A DNA stretch of 64,000 nt from Saccharomycopsis fibuligera x Saccharomycopsis cf. fibuligera (Eukaryota; Ascomycota; Saccharomycetes; Ascoideales; Saccharomycopsidaceae). The notes beneath the pieces were generated by a model. The model ran no database searches and had not been told where the DNA came from. It worked only from the letters and a program-made list of their open reading frames with translations. Shown here piece after piece: positions 30,447-41,043 of the stretch. Location of the stretch: assembly GCA_001936135.1 (NCBI GenBank), contig CP012810.1:186001-250000 (forward strand), read 5' to 3'. The translations under genes were made by a program, and so were the position numbers. How positions within the stretch are numbered: position 1 is the stretch's first letter; each line of letters opens with the position of its first letter.

Positions 30447-30597
30447 GCCTGGGGGGTTCAGCGATGCGGGAGCGACGCCAAAATACTGCAAACAATTGTT
30501 TGCACACCCTTTTGTATCGATTAGTGTGTGTTTTCAGGAAGAAATAAAAGTAAAATAGAATGAAAATAGTGTGAAATAAATTAAAATACAAAAAATG

Positions 30598-30603
30598 ACG
30601 CGT
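30598..30603 (+). promoter_or_regulatory. MluI cell-cycle box (ACGCGT)
   Basis: ACGCGT within tgacgcgtcgcg, about 400 bp upstream of RNR1. MBF sites of this form drive G1/S expression of RNR1 in yeasts. Confidence 0.7.
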
Positions 30604-30787
30604 CGCGATGGATGACTTGTGTCCTGTTTCAGTAGGGATTATGCCGGCTAAAAGAAGCTTACAAGATACAAATTACAAGAAGTATCCCGAATATAAAGGT
30701 ACCGGGTAAGGCCGACACGCGCTTATTAATAATTGCTGTTAAAAAAAAAAAATAAAAAGAATAAAAAATAAAAAAAAAAACTTTTCG

Positions 30788-30793
30788 ACGCGT
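30788..30793 (+). promoter_or_regulatory. MluI cell-cycle box (ACGCGT), proximal
   Basis: ACGCGT within cgacgcgtctgg, 14 bp before the TATA box and about 210 bp before the RNR1 ATG; the best placed of the three. Confidence 0.75.
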
Positions 30794-30806
30794 CTGGAGA
30801 ATTGGT

Positions 30807-30813
30807 TATATAA
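30807..30813 (+). promoter_or_regulatory. TATA box of RNR1
   Basis: TATATAA about 190 bp upstream of the RNR1 start codon, followed by a C/T-rich leader typical of highly expressed yeast genes. Confidence 0.6.
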
Positions 30814-31002
30814 GTGTTTCTATTTCCCTGCTCTGGTTTTATCCACACACTCTCTTTTCATTTCCTCTTCTTCTTCTACTGTTTCTCTTTACCCTTTTCT
30901 TCTTAATCTTCATCGCATTTCACCCTTGTATTTATACATTACCATCTTTTCCTCTCTCCTCCTCCCCTCATATCTACCACCAGATCATTCAATCTTTTTA
31001 CC

Positions 31003-33681
31003 ATGTACGTCTATAAAAGAAATGGTAGAAAAGAGCCAGTGCGTTTTGATAAGATCACCGCCAGAGTTTCTCGTCTTTGCTATGGCTTAGATCCAAAACA
31101 TGTTGATCCTGTCACCATTACTCAAAGAATTATTTCTGGTGTTTACGAAGGTGTCACCACCGTCGAATTGGACAACTTGGCCGCTGAAACTGCTGCTTAC
31201 ATGACTACTGTTCACCCAGATTACGCCATCTTAGCCGCCAGAATCGCAGTTTCCAACTTGCACAAGCAAACTACTAAACAGTTCTCCACGGTAGTCAAAG
31301 AGTTGTACGAGTATATTAACCCAAAGACCGGAAAGCATGCTCCAATGATTTCTGAAGAAACTTACCAAATTGTCCAAAAATACAAAGATGAATTTGATTC
31401 TGCTATAGTATATGACAGAGATTTCAATTACAACTACTTTGGTTTCAAAACTTTGGAAAGATCCTACTTGTTGAGAATTAATGGTAAAGTTGCTGAAAGA
31501 CCACAACACTTGGTCATGAGAGTTGCTATTGGTATCCACGGTGAAGATATTCCAAAAGTGTTGGAAACTTACAATTTGATGTCTCTCAAATATTTCACTC
31601 ATGCTTCTCCAACATTGTTTAACGCTGGTACTCCTAATGCCCAAATGTCTTCTTGTTTCCTTGTGGCCATGAAGAATGACTCCATTGATGGTATTTTTGA
31701 AACTTTGAAACAAATGGCCATTATCAGTAAACACGCTGGCGGTATTGGTTTGCACATCAACAATATTAGATCTACTGGTTCTTATATTGCTGGTACTAAT
31801 GGTACCTCTAATGGTATTATTCCAATGTTGAGAGTTTTCAACAACACCGCCAGATATGTTGATCAAGGTGGTAACAAAAGACCTGGTGCCTTTGCCATAT
31901 ATGTTGAACCATGGCACTCAGATATCTTTGATTTCATTGATATCAGAAAGAATCATGGTAAAGAAGAAATCAGGGCCAGAGATTTATTCCCAGCTTTATG
32001 GATCTCCGACTTATTTATGAAGAGAGTTGAAAAGAACCAAGACTGGACCTTGTTTTCCCCTAATGAAGCTGAAGGTTTGGCTGACACTTATGGTGAAGAA
32101 TTCGAAGCCCTTTATGAGAAATATGAAAGAGAAGGCAGAGGTAGAAGAACCGTTAAGGCCCAAAAGTTGTGGTACAGCATTTTGGAAGCTCAAACTGAAA
32201 CTGGTACTCCATTCATGTTGTATAAAGATGCTTGTAATGCTAAATCCAACCAAAAGAATCTTGGTCTTATCAAATCTTCCAACTTGTGTTGTGAAATTGT
32301 CGAATATTCAGATGAAAATGAAACTGCTGTTTGTAACTTGGCTTCTGTTGCATTACCAGCTTTCGTTGAATATGATGAAGAATCTGCTACTTATAACTTT
32401 GATAAGTTGCATGATATCTCTAAAGTTGTGACCAAGAACTTGAACAAGATTATTGACAGAAACTTCTATCCAGTCCCAGAAGCTAGAAGATCTAACTTGA
32501 GACACAGACCTATTGCTGTTGGTGTCCAAGGTTTGGCTGATGTTTTCATGATGTTGAGATTGCCATTTGAATCTCCAGAGGCTAAGCAATTGAATGCTCA
32601 AATTTTTGAAACTATTTATCATGCTGCTATTGAGGCTTCCACTGAGTTAGCTGCTGTTGAAGGTACTTATGAAACTTACCAAGGTTCTCCAGCTTCTCAA
32701 GGTTTGTTGTCCTATGACTTGTGGAATGTTAAACCAACTGACTTATGGGATTGGGACGAAGTTAAACAAAAAGTCAAGAAGCATGGTTTGAGAAACTCTT
32801 TGTTGGTTGCTCCAATGCCAACTGCTTCTACTTCCCAAATTTTGGGTTACAATGAATGTTTTGAACCATACACTTCTAACATTTATTCCAGAAGAGTTCT
32901 TGCTGGCGAATTTCAAATCGTTAACCCATACTTGTTAAAAGATTTGGTTGACATGGGTTTATGGTCTACTTCAATGAAGGATCATATCATTAGTGCTAAT
33001 GGTTCTATTCAAAACTTACCAAACATTCCTCAAGAATTGAAAGATTTGTACAAAACTGTTTGGGAGATTTCTCAAAAGAAAATTATTGATTTGGCTGCTG
33101 ATAGAGCTCCATTCATTGATCAATCTCAATCCATGAATATTCACATCAAGGACCCAACTATGGGTAAATTGACTTCTATGCATTTCTACGGTTGGAAGAA
33201 AGGTTTGAAGACCGGTATGTACTATTTGAGAACCCAAGCTGCTTCTGCTGCTATTCAATTCACTGTTGATAAGCAAGGTATTGATAATGCTGCTAAAGGT
33301 GTTGCCAAGGAATTACACAGAAAAAGATATGTTCCTCAATATGAAAAAGGTAGTAATAGCAGTGCTTCCATTAGCAGTCATATTATTGCTCCAGTTAATG
33401 AAGAACCTGGCACTTCTAACAACAATGCTGCTTCTGATTCTGCTGCCCCATCTTCTTCAGTCACTTCATCATCCGTTTCTACTCCAGCATCTGTTGCTGA
33501 CCCTGCTGTTGTGCCACCGACTGCTGATGTTTCCAATTTGTCTTTAAGATCCGAAGAAGAACAACCAAAACCAGCTGAAAAACAAGAAGAAAATGAAGAA
33601 AAAGATCAAGATATCTTTAGTTCGAAAGTCATTGCTTGTGCTATCAATAACCCAGAGGCCTGCGAAATGTGCTCTGGCTGA
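31003..33681 (+). CDS. RNR1: Ribonucleoside-diphosphate reductase large subunit
   Basis: 892 residues from the ATG at 31003 ([13 protein letters not shown]); S. cerevisiae Rnr1 has 888. The N-terminal ATP-cone covers about residues 1-90. The catalytic barrel shows [19 protein letters not shown] (active-site Cys), the loop-2 region [19 protein letters not shown] with NLASVALP, and [18 protein letters not shown]. The C-terminal tail is Ser/Pro/Glu-rich and ends CEMCSG, the CxxC pair that re-reduces the active site. It makes dNDPs with the small subunit Rnr2/Rnr4. No in-frame CTG codon occurs and codon use is strongly biased, as in highly expressed genes. Three MCB boxes upstream predict G1/S induction. 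Confidence 0.98.
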   Translation: MYVYKRNGRKEPVRFDKITARVSRLCYGLDPKHVDPVTITQRIISGVYEGVTTVELDNLAAETAAYMTTVHPDYAILAARIAVSNLHKQTTKQFSTVVKELYEYINPKTGKHAPMISEETYQIVQKYKDEFDSAIVYDRDFNYNYFGFKTLERSYLLRINGKVAERPQHLVMRVAIGIHGEDIPKVLETYNLMSLKYFTHASPTLFNAGTPNAQMSSCFLVAMKNDSIDGIFETLKQMAIISKHAGGIGLHINNIRSTGSYIAGTNGTSNGIIPMLRVFNNTARYVDQGGNKRPGAFAIYVEPWHSDIFDFIDIRKNHGKEEIRARDLFPALWISDLFMKRVEKNQDWTLFSPNEAEGLADTYGEEFEALYEKYEREGRGRRTVKAQKLWYSILEAQTETGTPFMLYKDACNAKSNQKNLGLIKSSNLCCEIVEYSDENETAVCNLASVALPAFVEYDEESATYNFDKLHDISKVVTKNLNKIIDRNFYPVPEARRSNLRHRPIAVGVQGLADVFMMLRLPFESPEAKQLNAQIFETIYHAAIEASTELAAVEGTYETYQGSPASQGLLSYDLWNVKPTDLWDWDEVKQKVKKHGLRNSLLVAPMPTASTSQILGYNECFEPYTSNIYSRRVLAGEFQIVNPYLLKDLVDMGLWSTSMKDHIISANGSIQNLPNIPQELKDLYKTVWEISQKKIIDLAADRAPFIDQSQSMNIHIKDPTMGKLTSMHFYGWKKGLKTGMYYLRTQAASAAIQFTVDKQGIDNAAKGVAKELHRKRYVPQYEKGSNSSASISSHIIAPVNEEPGTSNNNAASDSAAPSSSVTSSSVSTPASVADPAVVPPTADVSNLSLRSEEEQPKPAEKQEENEEKDQDIFSSKVIACAINNPEACEMCSG

Positions 33682-34310
33682 AAATAGCGAATACTGATTA
33701 TAGCATCATAAGCTAATGATTTTTTTTTTTTATTTCTCGTTCTTTTTTCTTCTGTTTCGCTACTCTTTTCTATGTTCACTTCTCCTGGTTTTTTTTGTCT
33801 TTTACAATTTCTCTTGTTCAATTTGGGGTTTTAATTTTTTTTTTTCAAATATTTGTACAACTAATTACTTAATAAACACAATAGCAACGTTATCTATATA
33901 TCATTTGTAACTTTCAATCTTCAACGGCCAACGTTGCCAATCTCGGTAATTCTTCAAGACACTCTTCAACAATCGGACCAGATGTTTATCACTAACTCCG
34001 CGCTTCTGAATTATCTCCGCCACCGAACTTGTACACGCTCCCCGGATTTCCGTGCAAGAGACGTACTTAGTCAAAATTTGTCATATTTTGTCATCTACCA
34101 TAAATAACTGTTAGCAGCATTCTGCTTGACACATAGGCACACATGCGGTTCCACTGCTACTGCTGCTGCCACTGAATGTAATGATTCATAATACCGCAAA
34201 ACATTATTAGACATATTGTATAGACAAACTTTTTTATATTTTGTATATATACAGCCGCTCAGAGCGCATAGTTTGACATATTTATACAGAGTAAGCCAAT
34301 TGTTTGCTTG
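33682..34310. other. Intergenic region with TATA box
   Basis: RNR1 3' flank (T-rich), then the promoter of the dioxygenase gene, with TATATATA at 34244-34251, about 60 bp before the first ATG. No gene seen. Confidence 0.5.
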
Positions 34311-35756
34311 ATGCGTATGGTAACTCTTAAAAAATCGTCTACTATTATCACAACAGCTATACTAGCACTACTTGTTGCGTTGGTATTACCATACACTATC
34401 CTTACTCTATCAACTGTGGCAGATAATTTTTGCAATTTCCCCAGCTTCGATATCAATAAAGAAACATTGACTTCCTTATTGCTTGGCTGGTTGAGCAAGT
34501 TCTCCAGAACCTTTTTTTCAACCACTTCAACTACTTTGGCTACTTCAGCGCCAGCGAGCTCATTAACTCCGACTGTTTCTACGTTTCCAACATCAACGCT
34601 TCTGTCATCACCTGCATCAACAGTATTATCAAACCTCATAACTTCCAAAATGGCTGCCGAGGCCACTTCGTCCACAAGTATCAATCACAAGAGCACAACC
34701 ACCACCACCAGCGCTCACAGCAAAACCCCAGTATATTATTTCTCGCATGGTGGTCCCACCTTTATGTATCAGAATGAATTCGGTAGTAACAAGGGGGCCT
34801 TCAATGTGGTTAAACAAGTAGGTAACCACATTAAAAATATAGTGAAACCGAAATACATTGTCGTCATTAGCGGCCATTGGCAATCCAGCAGCAGTGCTCG
34901 AAGCGTTAATGGAAACGGTAAACTGGCCATGTTTGAAATCGGTATTCCCGATGATTCCACTATGCTGGGTATCGATAAGGATGGCCATGAAGATCATGGC
35001 GGTAGTCTGTCATTATTTGACTTGACAAAAAGCAGTAACAATGCCAATGACTCGAAAATGATGAAATTAGATCCAAAGGAGCATAGTTTAATTTATGATT
35101 TTTATGGGTTTCCGGACCACATGTACCGCGAACGCTTCCACGTCAAGGGTTCCTCCTCCATCGCTAATCTGATTCAAAAACAACTCGCTAAACATAATTT
35201 GAGCTCAAAAGTTACCAAAAGAGGACTAGATCATGGGGTGTGGGTTCCTTTGAAAGTCGCTTTCGGTGCTCCAGGAAAACTAGATTCCCAGCAATGGGAC
35301 CTTCCTCCCAATTGTCCCTTGGTTCAAATCTCATTAGCTAGTGGTGGCTCTCGCTTGTTTGAAGAAGATTTTGATGTTCATTACAAGTTAGGTGAAGCAT
35401 TATCTGAGTTAAGGAACCAAGGAGCATTGATTATCACATCGGGGGCCTCGGTGCATAATTTGGGCGATATTGGGTTAGCTATGCATTCAGGAGCTAAAGC
35501 AATGCCATACGCGGTGAAATTTAATGATATGTTGACTGAAATTATATCGAAGTATAAAGGGAATGATAGATTGAAGCAGTTTAATTTACTCAAGGAGATT
35601 GCAAGTAACCAAGTTTTACTTCGTAAGGCACATCCTACGTTAGATCATCTTATGCCGGTTGTGGTTGGAGCAGGCGCAGCTTCTGAGAAGTTTGGTAAGG
35701 AAATTTACAGTGATGCTGAGTATAGTTTGGGTTGGAATATTTACCAATGGGATTAA
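34311..35756 (+). CDS. LigB/DODA-type extradiol dioxygenase-like protein with N-terminal membrane anchor
   Basis: 481 residues from the ATG at 34311; Met at 34317 is an alternative. Residues about 10-32 (TAILALLVALVLPYTILTL) are a signal peptide or anchor, then a Ser/Thr-rich stretch. The class III extradiol dioxygenase fold begins near residue 138. Four likely metal or active-site histidines are visible: YYFSHGGPT, VVISGHWQ, RGLDHGVWVPL and SGASVHNLGDIG. Relatives include plant DOPA 4,5-dioxygenase and bacterial YgiD; fungal members are mostly uncharacterised. The enzyme domain is of normal length, and the first 113 residues are an addition. A later in-frame Met (34650, MAAEATS) would give a soluble form without the anchor; the TATA box at 34244 sits very close to the upstream start, leaving both open. 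Confidence 0.83.
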   Translation: MRMVTLKKSSTIITTAILALLVALVLPYTILTLSTVADNFCNFPSFDINKETLTSLLLGWLSKFSRTFFSTTSTTLATSAPASSLTPTVSTFPTSTLLSSPASTVLSNLITSKMAAEATSSTSINHKSTTTTTSAHSKTPVYYFSHGGPTFMYQNEFGSNKGAFNVVKQVGNHIKNIVKPKYIVVISGHWQSSSSARSVNGNGKLAMFEIGIPDDSTMLGIDKDGHEDHGGSLSLFDLTKSSNNANDSKMMKLDPKEHSLIYDFYGFPDHMYRERFHVKGSSSIANLIQKQLAKHNLSSKVTKRGLDHGVWVPLKVAFGAPGKLDSQQWDLPPNCPLVQISLASGGSRLFEEDFDVHYKLGEALSELRNQGALIITSGASVHNLGDIGLAMHSGAKAMPYAVKFNDMLTEIISKYKGNDRLKQFNLLKEIASNQVLLRKAHPTLDHLMPVVVGAGAASEKFGKEIYSDAEYSLGWNIYQWD

Positions 35757-36144
35757 TACTTGCCACTTTTTGACTAGGAAAACGAGTGTAGTTCTACTTA
35801 TACTTGAAACATTTGTATCCAGTTTATAGTGTATTTGTTATGTACCTCTACCTCCAGTACACCATTTTTTTTTTTTTTTTTTTTTTAAAGTTAAGTTTAA
35901 CCACAATATCCCTTTTTTTATTTTCATTCCTTTCATATTTTTATTCTGTCAATTCCTTCATGTATTTCTCATTTTCTACTAATTCAGCGCGTCAACAGTT
36001 TCTAAATGGGCTATCCAATCAAGAGTAATCGTTCTTTCTTTTGATAAATTATATACTCAATACACCATTAATTAATCCGTTTCCATCAACAACACTGTAT
36101 TTGTTTCTCGCTAGCTGATCTATATGCTTATCCCAATTTTCCCT
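35757..36144. other. Intergenic region between convergent genes
   Basis: 3' flanks of the dioxygenase gene and RPO41, with a T21 run at about 35866-35886. No gene seen. Confidence 0.5.
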
Positions 36145-39100
36145 CTATGAAAAAAAATACTCACTTTTGAGAACTTGATTGATATCAAGATGCCCCTTTG
36201 ATGGAATTTTTGGAATTTGCAAAGGAACCAAAATTGGTATATAGTCTCCTAAAGTTACTTCAAGTTTCTCATTCTTCCAACTATCGTTATACAAACTCAA
36301 TGATCCGGCCTTGGACCTGGATGTCATATAAACAGGCTCGTTGAATTTCTCCACAATCATTCGTGGTGTAATTATATCACTGACATCATTATCAACATTG
36401 TTATGATGATGATGGTAAGGATGATAATGTTTCTGCTGCTGCTTCTTTTGCTTTTTAATTTTTTGCTCAAGTTCCATTTCGTACAACAAAGTTAAACTAT
36501 GTGTCGTACGTCCTCTTGTTTCAGTTTTGGTTTCCTCACCATGTGCATAACCACCAAGAACCTTAGACCTTGCCACAACCTTTTCTAAATTTTTGTTTCT
36601 CAATGCATCGATTTCTTTTCCTGCTTCAGAATCTTTGCGAATTCGAACAATTTGCCAAAAGTTGCCATATCGTGCCATGAACTCATTGCGTAAATCTTGA
36701 ATTAAATCACCATCAGTGTACAACTTGACAAACTCTTGTCTGGTTAATGCGTTAAGTTTTTCCACATCACAGGCATGTGTCCAGTACGAATCATGCACTG
36801 AAGTAAAGGTAATATGGTTGCGTTTTGCCGCTAAGCAAGTTAATGTCATATGGGTTGAGTCCAATGAATGAATGAAATTCGGAGCAACTGCATGCATTTG
36901 TTTTAGAGTGTCGACAGGAGTAACTGTATCATTCGGGATATTCAAGGTGATTTTTTGCAATGGAGTTGAGATAACTTTTTTTCTCAGTCGTCTGTATGGT
37001 TGTACAATGGGCAATCCTGTTTTAGAGGTCCATATTATGGAATTCAATGGCTGATGTAGTAATTTTTTTTGATCTTCAATTGACTGCATTGATAAAATGT
37101 AATCTGGATTTAAAGCACGCATAATTCGAAATGATGTAGCCACGAGCCAATCTTCAATTTGTTTAGCCTCTTTAAATAAAGTACGTAAAGATTCAAACGT
37201 TAATTTGGCGATATATGCTGCTGCCTTGAATCTATTTTGAGGATTTTGAAAAAATTCGTACTGTTCACTATTTAGCTGCATAGCTGCTAATTGGCCATGT
37301 TTCAAACGGTCAGCATCTTCATCAACTGTTTTATCAATTTTCTCAAGTATTTGTCTTCTAACCCCATAAACCGTAACCCCATACACACTAGTCATGACTG
37401 ACTGCTTAATCATCTTTCTGACTAATAATGGCTGGACATATTTGGCCATCATACGAGAGTCATCATCTACTTCACCATCATTAGCCAAATGCTGTTCTGT
37501 TTTCTGTTGCACGATTCTTAAAACTTCCGAATATACATCTTTTTTGAAATCATTAGGTAACAAATTGACTTCTTTTGCCCCTTCAATGTCTCTGCCGAGT
37601 GCCGCGTAATGTTGAAGGCCGTTACAACTACCATCTTGGTAAATTGCCAAATGTGATACAAACTGTTCTGGATTAGGCAGCTCCAATGCGTTAGTCAATT
37701 CAATACACGCAGCCAACGTTTGCCATGGCTTGTCTGCTTGTTGCCACCAATGGTTGCCGTTGACTGGATTCTTGGCCGAATCCTTGATATTTGCTAAATT
37801 TGCGTTAATAAATTTAATTTTATCAGCAGTTGGATACTTGTCATAACCAGCCACATTGGCTAGTTGGATCTTTAGCCATTGAAGGCCATTCTTGCCCAAT
37901 GGTTTACCCTTCCAAAACATTAACAGAGCTCTGAAGCAATCTTGAAGCATATAACTTACTCCAGAAGTTATTGGATATGCTCTTCCTCTAAAATCAACTG
38001 CGTGGGCAAAATACATCACATCTCCATTTTTAGCATACACTCCCATTTGTTCTATGATGTCTTCAAATCGTTGTCTTTGAATCAGTAAACTTTGAACTTG
38101 TTTCAAAATTTCTTTCTTTTCACGAGGCGTGGAACAATTGTTGGCTTTATCGCTTAGTTTGCTCAAGTTTTCTATGGAGTCCGGAATGCTTAAAAATCCA
38201 TCGCCAGCATCAACGTAATGTTTCAAAATTTTGAAAAAGTCATTATTTATAGCAAACCCAATGGAGCCTAAATTATCTAAGCATTCATAAACCATATCCA
38301 AGTATCCCAACCGATTAGCTTTTTGAGCGTAGGCAAGAACCTCAGCGTCATTTCTTAGAATCATGTTGTTTTTCCGCAAATAATAGCCACCTTTGCTAAT
38401 GGAAGTCCAAGATAATGGCGGAATTAATAACGGAAAATCAAATTGTACCCGAATCATTTGCATTAGTTTCGATTTTAATATCGACATTTGTGTTGACATG
38501 TTATCTGTAAGCTTCAATACCCCAAGCATAGACAGAGAAGAATAATAGTATTTATGCTCAACTATAGAAATCCCATTTTCACTGCAAGTTTGCAAGAAAA
38601 TGTCAAGGAGTGAAGCTCCCAACTCCACAAGTTCTTCAGTAGTAAATAAGCTATTTTGGCTGTATTGCGTGACAGATTGATTTTGAGCTTGATTTTGATT
38701 TTGATTTTGATTTAACCATATTGAATGCTCTAAAACTCTACCAAGGTCAATGCAAACTCTGGTGACGGTAGCGTAATGTTTTTCATTATCTGCACCAAGA
38801 ACATCTTGAAGTAACATAACCACCAAAGCCATGCATGTGTTTTCAATATCAAATTCTTTGCCATTCCCCATTATCAATGGCATGTATTTGAATAGTATTT
38901 TCTTGGAGCTAACTTTGCGGTTATTTTGTTCAATTCTTTCAAGAGCATCGGGATTCTTTGATAAAAGATCTTCATATTCTTTTGCTAGTGCTTTCAAACT
39001 TGATCCATAAAGATCACTTACAGCAAAAACCAAATCTTCTTGACGAACAAGCATATCCCTTTTCAATCCAAACGTATTATGTTTATTTTTAAAATAGTCT

Positions 39101-40020
39101 TTGGGGAGCCTGAAAGGGAACAGTTCTAATGCAAATTCTTTCTTTTGGTTGAATGCATGGTAATCCGATAAAAACTTTTCTTTCATCTCCTCGGTTTTTA
39201 AATCATCGTAAATCTTATAGAGGGGCTTTCGCTGATCAACGTTGTTTGCATAAATGAATTTAAATTTATTTTCAGTGATAATGTCGGTATAGCTTTTATT
39301 ATCAACAGGAAAAGGCGTTTCCTCGGAATGAGTTAGGTTAAAGGAAGGATTTTCATCCTTTTTAGTTCTAAGCTCCTGGTCAGAAACTTCAAGTTTGATT
39401 TTTAGTGATTTGTTTAAGATTTCAACCTCCTTTTTTTCCAAATAAGTGGCCAACTTTGATAGATAAGTGGGAGAATAATCACTATATCTCTCTTTAATCA
39501 ACGCTTCTTTTTGCTGAAATTTCAATAAAGATTTCATAATGCACTTCAATAACCAAGATTCAATACTCGGAGATATCAGCGTATTGCAAGTTGTTTCATA
39601 ATGAGCACATTCGCTTTGCACAACTAATAGTTCATGCTCAGTAATACCTGCCAGTCGCTGCTTGAACAATGTAGATAGCCGCTGAAACAAGTAAGTGTCC
39701 CAATACTCGCGCAAGTTGTAATTAGTTAGCAAGTTTTGCTGTTGGGATAAAAATAGCAAAATGTCCCTAGATTTTTCAATATCCCATTTTTCTAAATACA
39801 AATCAAGCAAAATTTTCTTTTGATTGATAACTGTTCGCTTTCTTAGTAGCTCTTTCTCAGAAAACAACCAAGTTTCCATATCTTGGGTTGAGGTATTAAC
39901 AATTCCTTGTCTTTGGTGAAGATTGGTGATGGTGCCAGTGGCAAAACGTCGCACAGAGTGCTTCGAATTGAGGCTATATATTCTCGATAGTAGCAGCACA
40001 CATTTTTTTCCAGATATCAT
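36145..40020 (-). CDS. RPO41: Mitochondrial DNA-directed RNA polymerase
   Basis: 1291 residues from the ATG at 40020. The N-terminus (MISGKKCVLLLSRIYSLNSK) is basic and amphipathic, as for mitochondrial import. The C-terminal two thirds are a T7-phage-like polymerase: VDFRGRAYPI, the motif A aspartate in YQDGSCNGLQHYAALGRD, the motif B lysine and tyrosine in KMIKQSVMTSVYGVTVYG, NFIHSLDSTHM, and the motif C aspartate in HDSYWTHA. It transcribes the mitochondrial genome with the Mtf1 factor and primes its replication. S. cerevisiae Rpo41 is 1351 residues, so length is normal. A His/Gln/Lys-rich low-complexity insert (KKQKKQQQKHYHPYHHHHNN) lies near residue 1195, close to the C-terminal core, and a QNQNQNQ run near 435. 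Confidence 0.97.
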   Translation of the reverse strand: MISGKKCVLLLSRIYSLNSKHSVRRFATGTITNLHQRQGIVNTSTQDMETWLFSEKELLRKRTVINQKKILLDLYLEKWDIEKSRDILLFLSQQQNLLTNYNLREYWDTYLFQRLSTLFKQRLAGITEHELLVVQSECAHYETTCNTLISPSIESWLLKCIMKSLLKFQQKEALIKERYSDYSPTYLSKLATYLEKKEVEILNKSLKIKLEVSDQELRTKKDENPSFNLTHSEETPFPVDNKSYTDIITENKFKFIYANNVDQRKPLYKIYDDLKTEEMKEKFLSDYHAFNQKKEFALELFPFRLPKDYFKNKHNTFGLKRDMLVRQEDLVFAVSDLYGSSLKALAKEYEDLLSKNPDALERIEQNNRKVSSKKILFKYMPLIMGNGKEFDIENTCMALVVMLLQDVLGADNEKHYATVTRVCIDLGRVLEHSIWLNQNQNQNQAQNQSVTQYSQNSLFTTEELVELGASLLDIFLQTCSENGISIVEHKYYYSSLSMLGVLKLTDNMSTQMSILKSKLMQMIRVQFDFPLLIPPLSWTSISKGGYYLRKNNMILRNDAEVLAYAQKANRLGYLDMVYECLDNLGSIGFAINNDFFKILKHYVDAGDGFLSIPDSIENLSKLSDKANNCSTPREKKEILKQVQSLLIQRQRFEDIIEQMGVYAKNGDVMYFAHAVDFRGRAYPITSGVSYMLQDCFRALLMFWKGKPLGKNGLQWLKIQLANVAGYDKYPTADKIKFINANLANIKDSAKNPVNGNHWWQQADKPWQTLAACIELTNALELPNPEQFVSHLAIYQDGSCNGLQHYAALGRDIEGAKEVNLLPNDFKKDVYSEVLRIVQQKTEQHLANDGEVDDDSRMMAKYVQPLLVRKMIKQSVMTSVYGVTVYGVRRQILEKIDKTVDEDADRLKHGQLAAMQLNSEQYEFFQNPQNRFKAAAYIAKLTFESLRTLFKEAKQIEDWLVATSFRIMRALNPDYILSMQSIEDQKKLLHQPLNSIIWTSKTGLPIVQPYRRLRKKVISTPLQKITLNIPNDTVTPVDTLKQMHAVAPNFIHSLDSTHMTLTCLAAKRNHITFTSVHDSYWTHACDVEKLNALTRQEFVKLYTDGDLIQDLRNEFMARYGNFWQIVRIRKDSEAGKEIDALRNKNLEKVVARSKVLGGYAHGEETKTETRGRTTHSLTLLYEMELEQKIKKQKKQQQKHYHPYHHHHNNVDNDVSDIITPRMIVEKFNEPVYMTSRSKAGSLSLYNDSWKNEKLEVTLGDYIPILVPLQIPKIPSKGHLDINQVLKSEYFFS

Positions 40021-40647
40021 TGAGCGTAGCCTGCTATTGAAGTGAAAGTCTTTACGATTTCAGCGAAGGATGAGATTTATATTTTGAATTTGATGAGGAA
40101 GTATTTGAGCCAAGCTCCGAATCACCACATGCTTGAAGCTCTGCGGGCAAATCAATTTTTTTTTTTTTAGCATACATGCACCGTCACTGTGGATATATTG
40201 TCGCTTTTATAGGAGGGAAATTTATAGATTTGATGGTACTCAAGCTATGTAAGACTCAAAAACAAGATCCAGTTTTGACATATTTATACTGTACATTGTC
40301 GACGATATCTGCTTACCTTAAAATTAAATTTATTGGGGCCAAGCTTTGGTAAACTAGGAAGTAACAGCACCGTTAAGTGTCCATGTTGGTTTTATTTGTG
40401 ACGACCAGGATAATCTGGTTCTCAATGTTGAAATAGTCCACAAAATCAATAAAATACCAACCTAATCAAAAACTACAAACTACATCGATCCGTTTTAAAT
40501 TTTTTTTTTTTTTTTAATTTTTCATCCATTCCTTGAAATAAAGAGAGAAAATGAGATCGTTGTGCAGATTTAATTATACATGGTCATTATTATTAATAAT
40601 AAAAAAGCAAAATCAAAATAATTTATTTAAGAATAATTATTTTATAT
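40021..40647. other. Intergenic region (RPO41 promoter; RPL32 3' flank)
   Basis: About 630 bp with T-runs at 40157-40168 and 40500-40515. No gene seen. Confidence 0.5.
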
Positions 40648-41043
40648 TTAAGCAACCAAAGCAAGACGACCCTTTGGATTGGTGACCTTGACACCTAAAG
40701 CCTTAGCTCTAGACAAGATACCAACTCTGTTCTTGGAAGAGACATTGTGAGCAACTTCAGCGGCGTAAGATTTGGTGTGCAACAACAACAAGTCCAAGTC
40801 TTTGACGTTTCTGACAACAAAAGTTTTGTGACCGGATGGAGACAAACCTCTAGTTTTCTTGTTAGAACCGTAACCTATAGTTGGTTCAGAGATGTTACCT
40901 CTGAATCTACGTCTAACAACAGAGTCAATACCCTTTTGTTTTCTCCAGTTTTCAGCGACTCTGTGGTATCTGTCAGAGTGATGACGCTTGAACTTCTTGG
41001 TGTGCTTCTTGACAATCTTTGGGTGTGGTAATGAGCTAGCCAT
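40648..41043 (-). CDS. RPL32: Large-subunit ribosomal protein eL32
   Basis: 131 residues, [21 protein letters not shown] ... [10 protein letters not shown], the full length of the family (130 in S. cerevisiae). The core [23 protein letters not shown] and [15 protein letters not shown] is unmistakable. It is a structural protein of the 60S subunit. The coding part is uninterrupted, but the start codon follows a 3' splice site directly, so the gene has an intron in its 5' UTR (listed separately). Confidence 0.98.
   Translation of the reverse strand: MASSLPHPKIVKKHTKKFKRHHSDRYHRVAENWRKQKGIDSVVRRRFRGNISEPTIGYGSNKKTRGLSPSGHKTFVVRNVKDLDLLLLHTKSYAAEVAHNVSSKNRVGILSRAKALGVKVTNPKGRLALVA

Larger units (their letters stand above)
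29996..31002. other. Intergenic region: RNR1 promoter
   Basis: Holds T-rich and (ATT)n tracts near 29995-30025, a less AT-rich segment at about 30050-30200 with short hairpins (CCCAGTGCTGGG), a Reb1-like CGGGTAA at 30703-30709, MCB boxes and a TATA box (listed separately), and a C/T-rich leader just before RNR1. Confidence 0.55.
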
